The notes under the pieces are model-generated. The model was not told the origin of the DNA. It did no database searches and saw only the letters and a program-made list of their open reading frames with translations. Of a stretch of DNA of 45,595 bases, positions 20,320 to 29,760 are shown piece by piece. Made by a program: the position numbers and the translations under genes. The number at the start of each line of letters is the position of its first letter. The stretch's first letter is position 1. Source of the DNA: Spongiactinospora sp. TRM90649 (GTDB lineage Bacteria; Actinomycetota; Actinomycetes; Streptosporangiales; Streptosporangiaceae); the NCBI RefSeq assembly GCF_029382225.1, contig NZ_JARLTC010000052.1:1-45595 (forward strand). Reading direction: 5' to 3'.

Positions 20320-23037
20320 ATGGCGAGCGGAGTCGAATTCCATATCCTCGGCACGTTGCGGGCATGCGTCGAGGGGCAGCCGGTAGACCTCGGCGGCAGG
20401 CGAGCGCGAGCCGTGCTGACCGCGTTGCTGCTGGACGCGGGCCACACCGTCACCACCGACCGGCTCGTCGGCGAGCTGTGGCACGGGGCCGACCCGCCGC
20501 CGTCCGCGCGCGGGCAGGTGCACATCCTGGTCTCCCGGCTACGCACCGCGATCGGCGGGGTCATCGCCACCGCGCCCAGCGGGTACCGGATCGACCCGCG
20601 TGACGTCCGGCTGGACGCGCACACCGCGCAGCGCCTGATCGCCGAGGGCCGGGAGAACGGCGACCCCGCCCCCTACCTGGCGGCCCTCGCGCTGTGGCGG
20701 GGGCCGGTGCTCGACGGGTTCGACAACCCCGAGGTGCGGCGGCTGGAGGAGCTGCGCTGGACGGCCACCGAGGAGTGGGCCGAGCTGGCGCTCGCGGCGG
20801 GCGACCCGGCGCCGGTCGTGGCCACGCTGGAGCCCCTGGTCTCGGGCAACCCGTACCACGAGCGGCTGCGCGCCCAGCTCGTGATGGCCCTGGACCGGCT
20901 GGGGCGGCGCGCCGAGGCGCTGGCCGTCCTGGACGAGGGCAGGCGGCTGCTGGACGACGAGCTGGGCCTCGCGCCCGGCGTGGAGCTGCTGCGCGCCGAG
21001 CGCATGATCGAGCAGTCGGCGGCGGAGCCGCCGGCGCCCTCCCAGCTCCCCCGGCCGGTGGCCACCTTCACCGGCAGGGAGCAGGAGGTTCGCCGGTTGT
21101 GCGCGCTGCTGGCCGGCGGCCCCGAGCGGGCGGTGGCGATCTCGGGACCGGCCGGGGTCGGCAAGTCCGCGCTGGCCATCCGGGTGGCCCACGAGGTGGC
21201 CGACCGGTTCCCCGACGGCCACCTCTACATCAACCTGCAGGGCTCCACCCCCGACGCCGAGCCGGTACCGCCGGTCGAGGCGCTCGGCCGCTTCCTGCGG
21301 GCGCTCGGCGCCGCCGAGGTGCCCAGGCGGGCCGACGTGGAGGAGGTCGCCGCCACCTTCCGTTCGCTCACCCACGGCAGGCGGCTGCTGATCGTGCTGG
21401 ACAACGCGGCGAACGCGGCGCAGGTCCGCTACCTGCTGCCCGGCAGCGCCAGTTGCGGCGTGCTCATCACCAGCAGGCGGATGCTCGACGCGGTGGACAC
21501 CGCGAGCCACCACCGGCTCGGCGTGCTGGCCGAGGCCGAGGCGGCGGCGCTGCTGTCCAGGTACGCCGGGGCCGAGCGCATGGCGCACGATCCGGAGGCC
21601 ACCGGCGAGGTCGTGCGCCTGTGCGGCGGCCTGCCGCTGGCGCTGGCCATCGTCGGGGCACGCCTGGTGAGCCGTCCCGGCCTGCCGGTCCGCGAACTGG
21701 CCGACCGGCTGGCGGTCGAGCAGCGGCGGCTGGCCGAGCTGTCCGCCGAGGACCAGGCCGTGCGCGCCGGGTTCATGGTCAGCTACCGCGACCTCGGCGA
21801 CGGCGACGCGGCCCGGATGTTCCGGCTGCTCGGCCTGCTGGACGGCGGCGACATCGGCGTTCCCGTCGCGGCGGCGCTGGCCGGGTTACCGGAGCGGCGC
21901 ACCGCCGTGCTGCTCGACCAACTGGTGGAGAGCCAGCTCGCCGAGTCCGACGTGCCCGGCCGGTTCCGGATGCACGACCTGCTGCGGCTGTTCGCCAGGG
22001 AACGGGCCATGGAGGAGATCGGCCGGGAGGAGCGGCGGCTCGCCTTACGCCGGGCCACGCACTGCTATCTCGCCACCGCCCGCCGGGCCGCGCTGATGAT
22101 CGAGCCGCTGATCGCCTGGCGGATCGACATCGTGCCGTCGGAGCTGGACCATCCGGGGATCCCGCTGAACGCCCTCGAAGAGGTCTACGCCTGGATCGAC
22201 CTGGAGATCGACAACCTGCTGACGGCGGCCCGGCAGGCGGTGGCCGAGGGAGACCCGGCCTTCGCCGTCCAGTTGGCCGCGTGCCTGAGCTCGCCGCTGG
22301 AGCAGCGGGCGCGGCGGCGCGAGCAACTGGCCTTCGCGCGCACCACGCTGGCCGCCGCCGACCGCACCGGCGACCCCCGGCACACCGGGCTCGGCAACAA
22401 CGACGTCGGCTGGGCGATGCACGCGCTGGCCCGTCCCGCCGAGGCGCTGGAGTGCTTCGACCGCGCGCTCGCCGCCTGGACCCCGATCGGCTACCAGACC
22501 GGGATGGCGCTGGCCCTGAACGGCCGGGGCGCGGCACTGCGCACACTCGGGCGGCACGAGGAGTCGCTGACCGCGCTGGAGCGGGGCGCGGCCATCTGGC
22601 GGCGGCTCGGGCACGGCCGCCACGAGGCGTCGTGCCTGACCGGCCTCGGCCTGACCTACCAGCGGATGACCCGGTACGACGAGGCCGTCACCACCCACGA
22701 ACGGGCGGTCGCGCTGGCCCGGCGCGCCGGGGCCAAGGTCACCGAGGTGATGGCGCTGGGCAACCTGGGCGAGGCGCTGCGCCTGGCGGGCGAGCCGGGA
22801 CTCGCCGCCGGGCGCTTCCACGAGGCCCTCGAACTGGACCGGCTGCGCGGCCTGTCCGGCACCTACTGGGAGGCCGAGCACCTGTGGGGTCTCGGCCTCG
22901 CCACCGGCGACCGATCGTGCCTGGCCCGGTCGGCGGCGATCCTCTTCGAACTGGGCCTGATCACCTACGAACAGGCCCGCGCCATCGAGACCGACCCCGC
23001 CCCGGCCACCCCCGAACCGATCGCGCACCAACTGTGA
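20320..23037 (+). CDS. AfsR-type SARP transcriptional regulator 2
   Basis: About 905 residues with the same layout as its upstream neighbour: winged helix (LGGRRARAVLTALLL, SARGQVHILVSRLR, GYRI), BTAD (LWRGPVLDGF), NB-ARC with GPAGVGKSA near residue 280, LIVLDNAANAAQ and GLPLALAIVG, then TPR repeats (GLGLTYQRMTRYDEAVTTHE and others). The two proteins are clear paralogues in tandem, 76 bases apart, possibly co-transcribed. ATG 20320 or the adjoining GTG 20317 may start it; GAGAGG at 20311-20316 is the only box. Two full-size SARPs side by side suggest layered or alternative control of secondary metabolism. Confidence 0.93.
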   Translation: MASGVEFHILGTLRACVEGQPVDLGGRRARAVLTALLLDAGHTVTTDRLVGELWHGADPPPSARGQVHILVSRLRTAIGGVIATAPSGYRIDPRDVRLDAHTAQRLIAEGRENGDPAPYLAALALWRGPVLDGFDNPEVRRLEELRWTATEEWAELALAAGDPAPVVATLEPLVSGNPYHERLRAQLVMALDRLGRRAEALAVLDEGRRLLDDELGLAPGVELLRAERMIEQSAAEPPAPSQLPRPVATFTGREQEVRRLCALLAGGPERAVAISGPAGVGKSALAIRVAHEVADRFPDGHLYINLQGSTPDAEPVPPVEALGRFLRALGAAEVPRRADVEEVAATFRSLTHGRRLLIVLDNAANAAQVRYLLPGSASCGVLITSRRMLDAVDTASHHRLGVLAEAEAAALLSRYAGAERMAHDPEATGEVVRLCGGLPLALAIVGARLVSRPGLPVRELADRLAVEQRRLAELSAEDQAVRAGFMVSYRDLGDGDAARMFRLLGLLDGGDIGVPVAAALAGLPERRTAVLLDQLVESQLAESDVPGRFRMHDLLRLFARERAMEEIGREERRLALRRATHCYLATARRAALMIEPLIAWRIDIVPSELDHPGIPLNALEEVYAWIDLEIDNLLTAARQAVAEGDPAFAVQLAACLSSPLEQRARRREQLAFARTTLAAADRTGDPRHTGLGNNDVGWAMHALARPAEALECFDRALAAWTPIGYQTGMALALNGRGAALRTLGRHEESLTALERGAAIWRRLGHGRHEASCLTGLGLTYQRMTRYDEAVTTHERAVALARRAGAKVTEVMALGNLGEALRLAGEPGLAAGRFHEALELDRLRGLSGTYWEAEHLWGLGLATGDRSCLARSAAILFELGLITYEQARAIETDPAPATPEPIAHQL

Positions 23038-23118
23038 GTGCGTAATAAATACGATCTAAAATCGAGGATCGAGACACTCTCTTGATAGGGATAGATACAT
23101 CCCGATAAAGGAGAAGAA
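23038..23118 (+). promoter_or_regulatory. AT-rich leader of the protease gene
   Basis: An unusually AT-rich 81-base stretch. It holds near-repeats of ATCGAGGATCGAG, an imperfect inverted repeat around GGGATAGATACATCCC (about 23087-23102), and a strong AAAGGAG ribosome site before the GTG at 23119. Its base composition and placement argue for a promoter of the protease alone. Confidence 0.5.
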
Positions 23119-26100
23119 GTGTCCTATCCTTTACGGCGTCGGGCCGGGTCCCGGAATCTCTTCCGGGCCCTTGTCGGCCTGCTCGCTATTTTATGTTTAT
23201 CAATTCCCCAGGTCACGGCACACGCCGCGCCGTACCGTGAACCAGGTAATGACAAGATCTCGAAGGCGGTCCAGGCCGACCTGAAGGACGGCAAGGCCAC
23301 CTTCCTGGTCCGCCTGAAAGGCGAGGCCGATCTCAGCTCCGCCCGCAGGGCGAACAGCAAGAACGCGAAGGCGAAGGCGGTTTACCAGGCCAAGACGGCG
23401 CACGCGAAGAAGTCACAGGCGGGGCTGCGCGAGCTGCTGGCAGAGCGGAAGGCCAAGTACACCCCGTTCTGGATCGTCAACGTGATCAAGGTGACCGCCG
23501 ACGCGAAACTGGCCGCCGAGATCGCGGCGCGGCCCGAGGTGGCCGGCGTCGACCCCATCGGCAAGGCCGAGCTGCCGAAGCCGCTGCCGGGCACGGCGAA
23601 GGCGAAGCTGCACGCGGTCGAGTGGAACATCGACCGGATCAACGCCCCCCGAGTGTGGAACGAGCTGGGCAACCGTGGCGAGGGCGTCGTCGTCGGCCTC
23701 ATCGACACCGGCGTGGACTTCGAGCATCCGGAACTCGCCGCGCAGTACCGGGGCGCGCTGCCCGACGGACGCGTCGTGCACGATTACAACTGGTTCGATC
23801 CCACCTCGGTCTGCGGAGGCGTCACCCCGTGTGACAACGCCGGGCACGGCACCCACGTGACCGGCACCATGGTCGGCAAGAGCGGCATCGGTGTGGCGCC
23901 CGCCGCCCGGTGGATCGCCGCCAAGGCATGCCCGGACGACAGCGGGTGCGACACCGACGCCCTGCTGCGGTCCGGTCAGTGGATGCTCGCGCCCACGGAC
24001 GCGAACGGCGAGAACCCCCGCCCCGACCTCGCCCCCGACATCATCAACAACTCCTGGGGCGGCGAGGGGTTCGATCCCTACTACAAGCCCGTCACCACCG
24101 CGTGGGTCGAGGCGGGCATCTTCCCGATGTTCGCCATCGGGAACGAGGGGCCGGGGTGCGGCACCGCCGCCAGTCCCGGGATGTACGAAGAGACCTACGC
24201 CGCGAGCGGCTTCGACGTGAACGGCGTGACCCATCCCAGGTTCAGCACCGGCACGGGCGAGAACGGCGAGATCAAGCCCAACATCTCCGCCCCGGGCGTC
24301 GACGTGCGCTCCTCGATCCCCGGCGGGGGGTACAACACGATATCGGGCACGTCCATGGCGTCGCCGCACGTGGCCGCCACCGTGGCGCTGATCTGGTCGG
24401 CCGCCCCGGCGCTGCGCCGCGACATCGCCGCCACCCGGCAGGTCCTGGACGGCTCGGCCATCGACGTGGCGGACACGAGCTGCGGCGGCACCGCCGCGGA
24501 CAACAACGTCTACGGCGAAGGCCGGCTGGACGCCTACGCCGCCGTCCAGGCCGCACCCGACCAGGCGCTCGGCACGCTCGCCGGCACGATCACCTCGGGC
24601 GGCGAGCCGCTACCCCGGGCCGAGGTGAAGGTCACCGGCCCGCTCACCCGCGAGGCGGCCACCGGCACGGACGGCACCTACTCGATCGTGCGCCTCCCGG
24701 TGGGCCAGTACGAGGTCACCGTGTCCAGGTTCGGCTACGACAGCGAGGTCAGGACCGTGACCGTGAACGACGGGCAGACCACGACCGTCGACGCCGCTCT
24801 GACCAGGCGCCCGCACAGCGTCATCTCCGGAACGATCACGGCCGGAGGCGGAACCGAGGCAGGTGCGACGGTCGAGCTGGCCGGTACACCGGCCAGGGCC
24901 GTCACCGACGCGGCCGGGCACTACCAGATGACGATTCCGCACGGCTCCCACCAACTGAAGGTCACCGCGGCCACCCGCTGCACCGACCCCGTCACCGAGC
25001 AGATCACCGTGACCGGGGACCTCAGCAGGGACGCCGACCTGCCGCAGCGCCATGACCGGTTCGGCTACACCTGTAAGGGCGGCACAGAGCCGTTCGTGGC
25101 GGGGACCGAACCGCTGGACCTGGCCGACAACGGCTACGCCAAGGAGGTGACGATGCCGTTCGCGGTGCCGCTCTACGGCTCGGCCTCATCCCGGATCTGG
25201 ATCGGCGCCAAGGGCTACGCGGCGTTCGAGGAGCCCGATTCCATCTTTTCCAACGATCCCCTGCCCAGCGTCTACCCGCCCGATCTGGCCATCTATCCCT
25301 TCTGGGATGAGATGTACTTCGATGAGCAGTCCAGTGTCCACACCGCCACGGTCGGCACGGCTCCCCATCGGGCCTTCGTGATCGAGTGGCGGAACATCGC
25401 CAAGTCGGACGCCGTACACCTCACCTTCTCCGCGTTGCTCGGTGAGGACGGCACGATCAGCTTCCGTTACAAGGACGCCGGAGAGATCCGGCTGGACCTG
25501 GGGCGTTCCGCGACCATCGGCATCGAGAACGCGGACAGCACCGACGCGTTGCAGTACTCGTACAACACCGCGGCGATCCGCGGCGGGCAGAGCCTGACGT
25601 TCACCGCCGCCCAGCACGGGCTGGTCACCGGGACCGTCACCGACGCCAACGACGGCGAACCGGTGGTGGGTTCGACGGTCAAGGTCGGCCAGGCCGCGAC
25701 CGTGACCACCGGGGCGGACGGGACCTTCGTCGGCCAGGTCCCGGCCGGGAACCACACGGTGGAGATCTCCAAGGAGCACTACACCACGGCCACCGAGCCG
25801 GTCACCGTCGCCGCGCGGGCCACGGCCGGGATCGGCACCGTCGCCCTGGCCACCGGTCACGTGACCACGTCGCTCAACGGGCTGACCGTGTTCGCCCCGG
25901 CGGGCGCCACCAGGCAGGGCACCGTCCCGCTCACCAACGCCGGCTCGCCCGCCGACTACACGGTGACCCCCGAGGCGGACCAGCCCGGCTGGCTGAGCGT
26001 CTCGCCCACCACCGGGCGGCTGGCCAAGAACCAGTCGGTGACGCTGACCGTCACCGTCTCCGCCGCGGGCCTGCAGCCGGGCGAGGAGCGCTCGGGCAAG

Positions 26101-26172
26101 CTGGTCATCCGCTCGGCCAGCGGCCGGAAGCCGGTGACCGAGGTCGACGTCTCGGTGGTGGTGCCGAGATAA
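23119..26172 (+). CDS. Secreted subtilisin-family (S8) serine protease with C-terminal carboxypeptidase-regulatory-like and Ig-like domains
   Basis: 1,017 residues. A signal peptide (about 1-37, ending near AHA), an I9-like propeptide (about 38-150: ATFLVRLKGEADL, KVTADAKLAAEI), then the catalytic domain with Asp196 (LIDTGVD), His243 (GHGTHVTG), Asn342 (GNEGPG) and Ser412 (GTSMASPH). From about 480 come beta domains resembling carboxypeptidase-regulatory folds (GTLAGTITSGGEPLPRAEV; TGTDGTYSI), a long beta region with paired acidic/aromatic motifs (PFWDEMYFDE), another regulatory-like repeat (LVTGTVTDANDGEPVVGS) and a C-terminal Ig/BACON-like segment (GWLSVSPTTGRL). It probably degrades extracellular protein, with the tail binding substrate or surface. 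GTG start with AAAGGAGAAGAA just upstream. Confidence 0.93.
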   Translation: MSYPLRRRAGSRNLFRALVGLLAILCLSIPQVTAHAAPYREPGNDKISKAVQADLKDGKATFLVRLKGEADLSSARRANSKNAKAKAVYQAKTAHAKKSQAGLRELLAERKAKYTPFWIVNVIKVTADAKLAAEIAARPEVAGVDPIGKAELPKPLPGTAKAKLHAVEWNIDRINAPRVWNELGNRGEGVVVGLIDTGVDFEHPELAAQYRGALPDGRVVHDYNWFDPTSVCGGVTPCDNAGHGTHVTGTMVGKSGIGVAPAARWIAAKACPDDSGCDTDALLRSGQWMLAPTDANGENPRPDLAPDIINNSWGGEGFDPYYKPVTTAWVEAGIFPMFAIGNEGPGCGTAASPGMYEETYAASGFDVNGVTHPRFSTGTGENGEIKPNISAPGVDVRSSIPGGGYNTISGTSMASPHVAATVALIWSAAPALRRDIAATRQVLDGSAIDVADTSCGGTAADNNVYGEGRLDAYAAVQAAPDQALGTLAGTITSGGEPLPRAEVKVTGPLTREAATGTDGTYSIVRLPVGQYEVTVSRFGYDSEVRTVTVNDGQTTTVDAALTRRPHSVISGTITAGGGTEAGATVELAGTPARAVTDAAGHYQMTIPHGSHQLKVTAATRCTDPVTEQITVTGDLSRDADLPQRHDRFGYTCKGGTEPFVAGTEPLDLADNGYAKEVTMPFAVPLYGSASSRIWIGAKGYAAFEEPDSIFSNDPLPSVYPPDLAIYPFWDEMYFDEQSSVHTATVGTAPHRAFVIEWRNIAKSDAVHLTFSALLGEDGTISFRYKDAGEIRLDLGRSATIGIENADSTDALQYSYNTAAIRGGQSLTFTAAQHGLVTGTVTDANDGEPVVGSTVKVGQAATVTTGADGTFVGQVPAGNHTVEISKEHYTTATEPVTVAARATAGIGTVALATGHVTTSLNGLTVFAPAGATRQGTVPLTNAGSPADYTVTPEADQPGWLSVSPTTGRLAKNQSVTLTVTVSAAGLQPGEERSGKLVIRSASGRKPVTEVDVSVVVPR

Positions 26173-26183
26173 CGTCCCTCCAC

Positions 26184-26218
26184 GGCCCCCGGACCGGTCG
26201 TGCACCGGTCCGGGGGCC
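26184..26218. terminator. Bidirectional terminator, protease / carboxylesterase
   Basis: A perfect 15-bp stem (GGCCCCCGGACCGGT and its complement) with a 5-base loop, exactly between two convergent genes, 11 bases after one stop and 12 before the other. It should stop transcription from both sides. Confidence 0.85.
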
Positions 26219-26230
26219 CGGGGAGGCGGG

Positions 26231-27808
26231 TCAGCCGAGCAGGCCCTCCCAGAAGGCGAGGTTGTGCTCGGCGCGCCGATCGAAGGAGCCGATGCCCTGC
26301 GGGCCGAGGTCCAGCCTCTGCACGTAGGGCGAAGCGCCGGCCGCGTCCACCCTTGGCCAGGCGGGCAGGCCGAATCGGTTCGGGTCGCCCGTGGCGGCGA
26401 ACCGGGCCCAGTAGGCGATCATGGTGTCGCCCAGCTCCCGCTGCGCGGTGGTCAGCGGCGCGGTGGTCCACGTGACCCCGAACAGGAACGACAGCTCAGA
26501 GCCGTGCGAGGCCAGCGGCCGCACGTCGGGGGCGAACGGGAAGAGCTGCGGCGCGGTCCGGTCGGTGAACTCGTAGGCGTAGACCGGCGACTGCCGCCCG
26601 AACAGCCGATCGCTCTGGTTGGCGGTGAGCGCCCAGTCCAGGTCGCCGATCAGGGCCGCCGCGGCCTGGACGGGAGCGGGGTAGGCACTCGCCGGGTACT
26701 CCGCCTCGATGGCCGCCGCGTGCTCGCCGAAGATCCCGGCGAGGCCGTCGCGGTACTGCTGCTCGGTCATCCCGCCGAAGAACAGGGAGGCGAACATGGT
26801 GCCCTCGTCCCTGACGATGCCGGTCATCATCGGCACCCGGTGGAAGCGTCCTTCGGCGAACACCTGGTCGGGGTTCTCCGGCAGCACCGGCGTGCCGTAG
26901 GCGGGGAGCGCCAGCGGTTCCATGGCCAGCAGGTCGGCGGTGGACTTGGCGCGCATGCACGTCACGGCGGTGGCCGCGTCGGTGCACCCGGCCGCGGCGG
27001 CCAGGGCCGAGCCGTGCGCGTCGTGCGCGGCGCGCGGCACCCAGACCGGCACCTCCAGGGCGCGGGTCAGGCCGCCCGCCGCCGGGCCGCCGACCCAGCA
27101 GTTGCCGCTCTGCGTGATGACCCGCTGGAAGAGCCCGGTCGCGGCGGGAGAGGCGAGCAGCGCGCACGCCGTCTGGGCGCCCGACGACTCGCCGAACAGG
27201 GTGACGTTGCGGGGATCGCCGCCGAAGGCGGCGGCGTTGCGCTTCACCCAGCGCAGCGCGGCGACCTGGTCCTCAAGGCCGAACGACCCGGCGTCCGGCA
27301 GGCCGGGCAGGCCGAAGAAGCCGAAGATCCCCAGCCGGTAGTTGACGGTGACCACGATGACGTCGCCGCGCGCGGCCAGGCGGCGCGGTTCGTAGTCGCT
27401 GCCCGCGCCCTTGAGCAGGGTGCCGCCGTGCAGCCAGACCATGACCGGCTTGGGCCGGTCGTATGGAGAGGGCCGGGGCGTCGTCACGCTGACGTAGAGG
27501 CAGTCCTCGCTGTCGCTGGCCGGCAGGCCCCAGACGTCGGTGGTCTGCGCGCAGCGGTCTCCGGGCACGGTGGCGTCTCTGACGCCGGTCCATGGTTGCA
27601 CCGGCTGCGGTGAGCGCCACCTGTTGGCGCCCACCGGTGGGGCGGCGAACGGGATGCCGGAGAACACCCTGTGATCGGCCCCCGCCGTTCCCCTGACCCA
27701 TCCGGACTCGATGCGTACCGTTCGTGTGTCGTACGCCTGTGCCGGACTAGTGGTCCCCACGATGGCGCCCGCGAGCAGCGCCACCACCATTATCGTTCGT
27801 AACAACAT
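26231..27808 (-). CDS. Secreted type B carboxylesterase
   Basis: 525 residues with an N-terminal signal peptide (about 1-25, SPAQA cleavage region). Alpha/beta hydrolase of the carboxylesterase type: GIPFAAPPVG, SEDCLYVSV, the oxyanion segment VMVWLHGG, the nucleophile elbow GESSGA near residue 210, the acidic residue in VRDEGT and the catalytic His in SHGSELSFLFG. It should cleave ester bonds of small or aryl substrates outside the cell. It is divergent from the HAD gene and convergent to the protease; no operon partner. The substrate cannot be inferred. Confidence 0.92.
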   Translation of the reverse strand: MLLRTIMVVALLAGAIVGTTSPAQAYDTRTVRIESGWVRGTAGADHRVFSGIPFAAPPVGANRWRSPQPVQPWTGVRDATVPGDRCAQTTDVWGLPASDSEDCLYVSVTTPRPSPYDRPKPVMVWLHGGTLLKGAGSDYEPRRLAARGDVIVVTVNYRLGIFGFFGLPGLPDAGSFGLEDQVAALRWVKRNAAAFGGDPRNVTLFGESSGAQTACALLASPAATGLFQRVITQSGNCWVGGPAAGGLTRALEVPVWVPRAAHDAHGSALAAAAGCTDAATAVTCMRAKSTADLLAMEPLALPAYGTPVLPENPDQVFAEGRFHRVPMMTGIVRDEGTMFASLFFGGMTEQQYRDGLAGIFGEHAAAIEAEYPASAYPAPVQAAAALIGDLDWALTANQSDRLFGRQSPVYAYEFTDRTAPQLFPFAPDVRPLASHGSELSFLFGVTWTTAPLTTAQRELGDTMIAYWARFAATGDPNRFGLPAWPRVDAAGASPYVQRLDLGPQGIGSFDRRAEHNLAFWEGLLG

Positions 27809-28020
27809 GGGGCGGACCGTAGAGCATGATCGTCCGTTTTACACTCTATTTCGCGAAACTGCGTAATCATCCGGTTGAAACCGCGACCCGACCCCGAGAC
27901 ACCCGCGATCGCCCTTGTCAGAGGGCCGTGCGGGGGTACGATCTCGGCACCTGACCTCCCCGGCCGCACCGCCCGTCGGGGTCCGCGCCGGGGAGGCGAG
28001 AACGGAGGGAGGGCGTCATC
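27809..28020. promoter_or_regulatory. Divergent intergenic region, carboxylesterase / HAD gene
   Basis: 212 bases with a locally AT-rich patch at about 27830-27880. The HAD start has GGAGGGAGGG upstream. No operator or small gene was recognised. Confidence 0.4.
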
Positions 28021-28770
28021 GTGGCCGCCATCACCGAAATCGACCTGACGCGGATCGGGGCCGTCGTCTTCGACGCCGACGGCGTCATCACGGACACCGC
28101 GCGGGTGCACGCCGCCGCCTGGAAGCGGGCGTTCGACCCGTTCCTGCGGGGGCGCTCCGAAGAGCCATTCGACATCAAGGCCGACTACCTGCGCCATGTC
28201 GACGGCAGGCCGCGCCTCGACGGCGTGCGGACCTTCCTGGCGTCCCGGGAGATCACGCTGCCCGAGGGAGGCCCGGACGACGAAGAGGGCGCGCCCACCG
28301 TCCACGGGCTGGGCAAGGCAAAGGACGCGCTGTTCGTGGCCCAGGTCGCCCGCTACGGCGTGGCCGCGTTCCCGTCCGCCGTGGCCCTGGTGCGCGAGCT
28401 GCGCCGCCGCGGGTGCCGCACCGCCGTCGTGTCGGCCAGCCGGCACTGCCGCACCACGATCACCTCCGCGGGCCTGTCCGACCTCTTCGACGCGGTGGTG
28501 GACGGCAACGACGCCGCCGCCCTGGGGCTGGCCGGCATGCCCGATCCCGCGCTGTTCACCGAGGCCGCCCGCCGTCTGGGCGCGCCCCCGGCGCGGACCG
28601 CGGTGGTGGACGACGCGCCGACCGGCATCGAGGCGGGCCGCCGGGGCGCCTTCGCCCTCGTCATCGGCGTCGGCCGCGCCGACGCCCTGAGCGGCAGCGC
28701 CCCCGACCTCACGGTCGGCGACCTGTCCGCCCTGACCCTCCGCGGCCGGGTGCCCGCCACCGCCCGCTGA
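28021..28770 (+). CDS. HAD hydrolase, beta-phosphoglucomutase-like, lacking the motif III Lys
   Basis: 249 residues. HAD motif I is VFDADGVITDT (two Asp), with a helical cap (DYLRHVDGRPRLDGVRTFL), motif II VVSAS and motif IV VVDDAPTGIEAG. This matches the actinobacterial beta-phosphoglucomutase/sugar-phosphate phosphatase group often linked to GH65 disaccharide phosphorylases. Where the family has Lys in GKPDP or GKPAP, this protein reads GMPDP, so the charge-balancing motif III Lys is Met. It may be impaired or use another base. GTG start after GGAGGGAGGG. It ends 11 bp from the convergent aldo/keto reductase. There is no GH65 neighbour here. Confidence 0.85.
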   Translation: MAAITEIDLTRIGAVVFDADGVITDTARVHAAAWKRAFDPFLRGRSEEPFDIKADYLRHVDGRPRLDGVRTFLASREITLPEGGPDDEEGAPTVHGLGKAKDALFVAQVARYGVAAFPSAVALVRELRRRGCRTAVVSASRHCRTTITSAGLSDLFDAVVDGNDAAALGLAGMPDPALFTEAARRLGAPPARTAVVDDAPTGIEAGRRGAFALVIGVGRADALSGSAPDLTVGDLSALTLRGRVPATAR

Positions 28771-28781
28771 ACCCGCCGGCG

Positions 28782-29738
28782 TCAGCCTTCCGGGTCGACG
28801 GCTTCGCGGTCGACCCAGAAGGGGCTGAGGGCCTCGCGGATCTCCTCGGCGCCCAGTTTCTCCAGCAGTTCTATGGCGCCCATGTTGTCCAGGAGCTGTT
28901 CCATCTTGCTGGTGCCGAACAGCACACTGCTGATGTTCGGGTGGGTCATGCTGTAGGCGATGCACAGCCGGGCCGGGGTGGTCTTCAGGCGCCCGGCGAC
29001 CACCGCGATGCCCTCGTACGCCTCCATGACGTCGGCGCGCACGTCGCCCGGGTCGTTGCCGATGGGGCGGGTCGGCGTCAGCCGTCCGGCCAGGATGCCG
29101 CCCTCCAGGGCGGAGGACGCCTGAAGGGTGATGCCGGAGGCGAAGAGCTCCCGGTACGGCTCGCCCTCCGCGACCGAGCGGCGGCACGGGCTGTACATGA
29201 ACTGCGCGACCTGCGGCCCCTTGGATCCGGCGGCCTGCGAGAGTGCGCGGACCTCCCTGATCGAGGTGGCGGGCCACTCGTTGACGCCCCAGCAGCCGAT
29301 CAGGCCCTCGGCCTCGAGCGCCGCCATCTCCTCCGCGATGTGGCTTATCCGCCCCCTGCTCAGCCGGACGTCGCCGAGCACGGCGATGTCGGCGCGGTCG
29401 GTGCCCGCGCGGAACAGGGCGTTCTCCAACTGGGCGCGCAGGGAGATCTCGGGGTAGTCCTCCAGCCAGAGCTTCACCGATAGCAGGTACTCGTGGCGGG
29501 CGATCCCGGCGGCGCGCACGATCGCCGAGAACAGGACGTCGGTGTAAGCCTTCGGGTAACCCTCGAAGCCGTAGACCGCGACGTCGAACAGGTTGACGCC
29601 CCTGTCGACCGCGTACCGGATCATGGCCACCGCGTCGGTGAAGTCCATCCGGTCGTAGATGTGCCAGGACCCCATCGACAGCACAGAGCACACTGGACCG
29701 TGCGTCCCGATGCGGCGGGTCGGAATCTTGGTGCTCAT
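28782..29738 (-). CDS. Aldo/keto reductase-fold protein 1, catalytic His not conserved
   Basis: 318 residues of the AKR barrel fold: an N-terminal GSWHIYDRMDF segment, VNLFDVAVYGFEG (the usual Asp and Tyr) and SVKLWLEDYP (the Lys). At the strand where AKRs carry the active-site His (DLYLIHWP-like), it reads DIAVLGD, so the His appears to be Gly. C-terminal cofactor motifs (VLFGTSKMEQLLDN) are normal for NADPH-dependent members. It is the last gene of a six-gene operon after the alcohol dehydrogenase (22-bp gap). A close paralogue lies at 37045-38037. ATG 29738 has a GGGAA box; a GTG six codons earlier is possible. Confidence 0.87.
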   Translation of the reverse strand: MSTKIPTRRIGTHGPVCSVLSMGSWHIYDRMDFTDAVAMIRYAVDRGVNLFDVAVYGFEGYPKAYTDVLFSAIVRAAGIARHEYLLSVKLWLEDYPEISLRAQLENALFRAGTDRADIAVLGDVRLSRGRISHIAEEMAALEAEGLIGCWGVNEWPATSIREVRALSQAAGSKGPQVAQFMYSPCRRSVAEGEPYRELFASGITLQASSALEGGILAGRLTPTRPIGNDPGDVRADVMEAYEGIAVVAGRLKTTPARLCIAYSMTHPNISSVLFGTSKMEQLLDNMGAIELLEKLGAEEIREALSPFWVDREAVDPEG

Positions 29739-29760
29739 CTGGTTCCCGTTCGTCACATGA

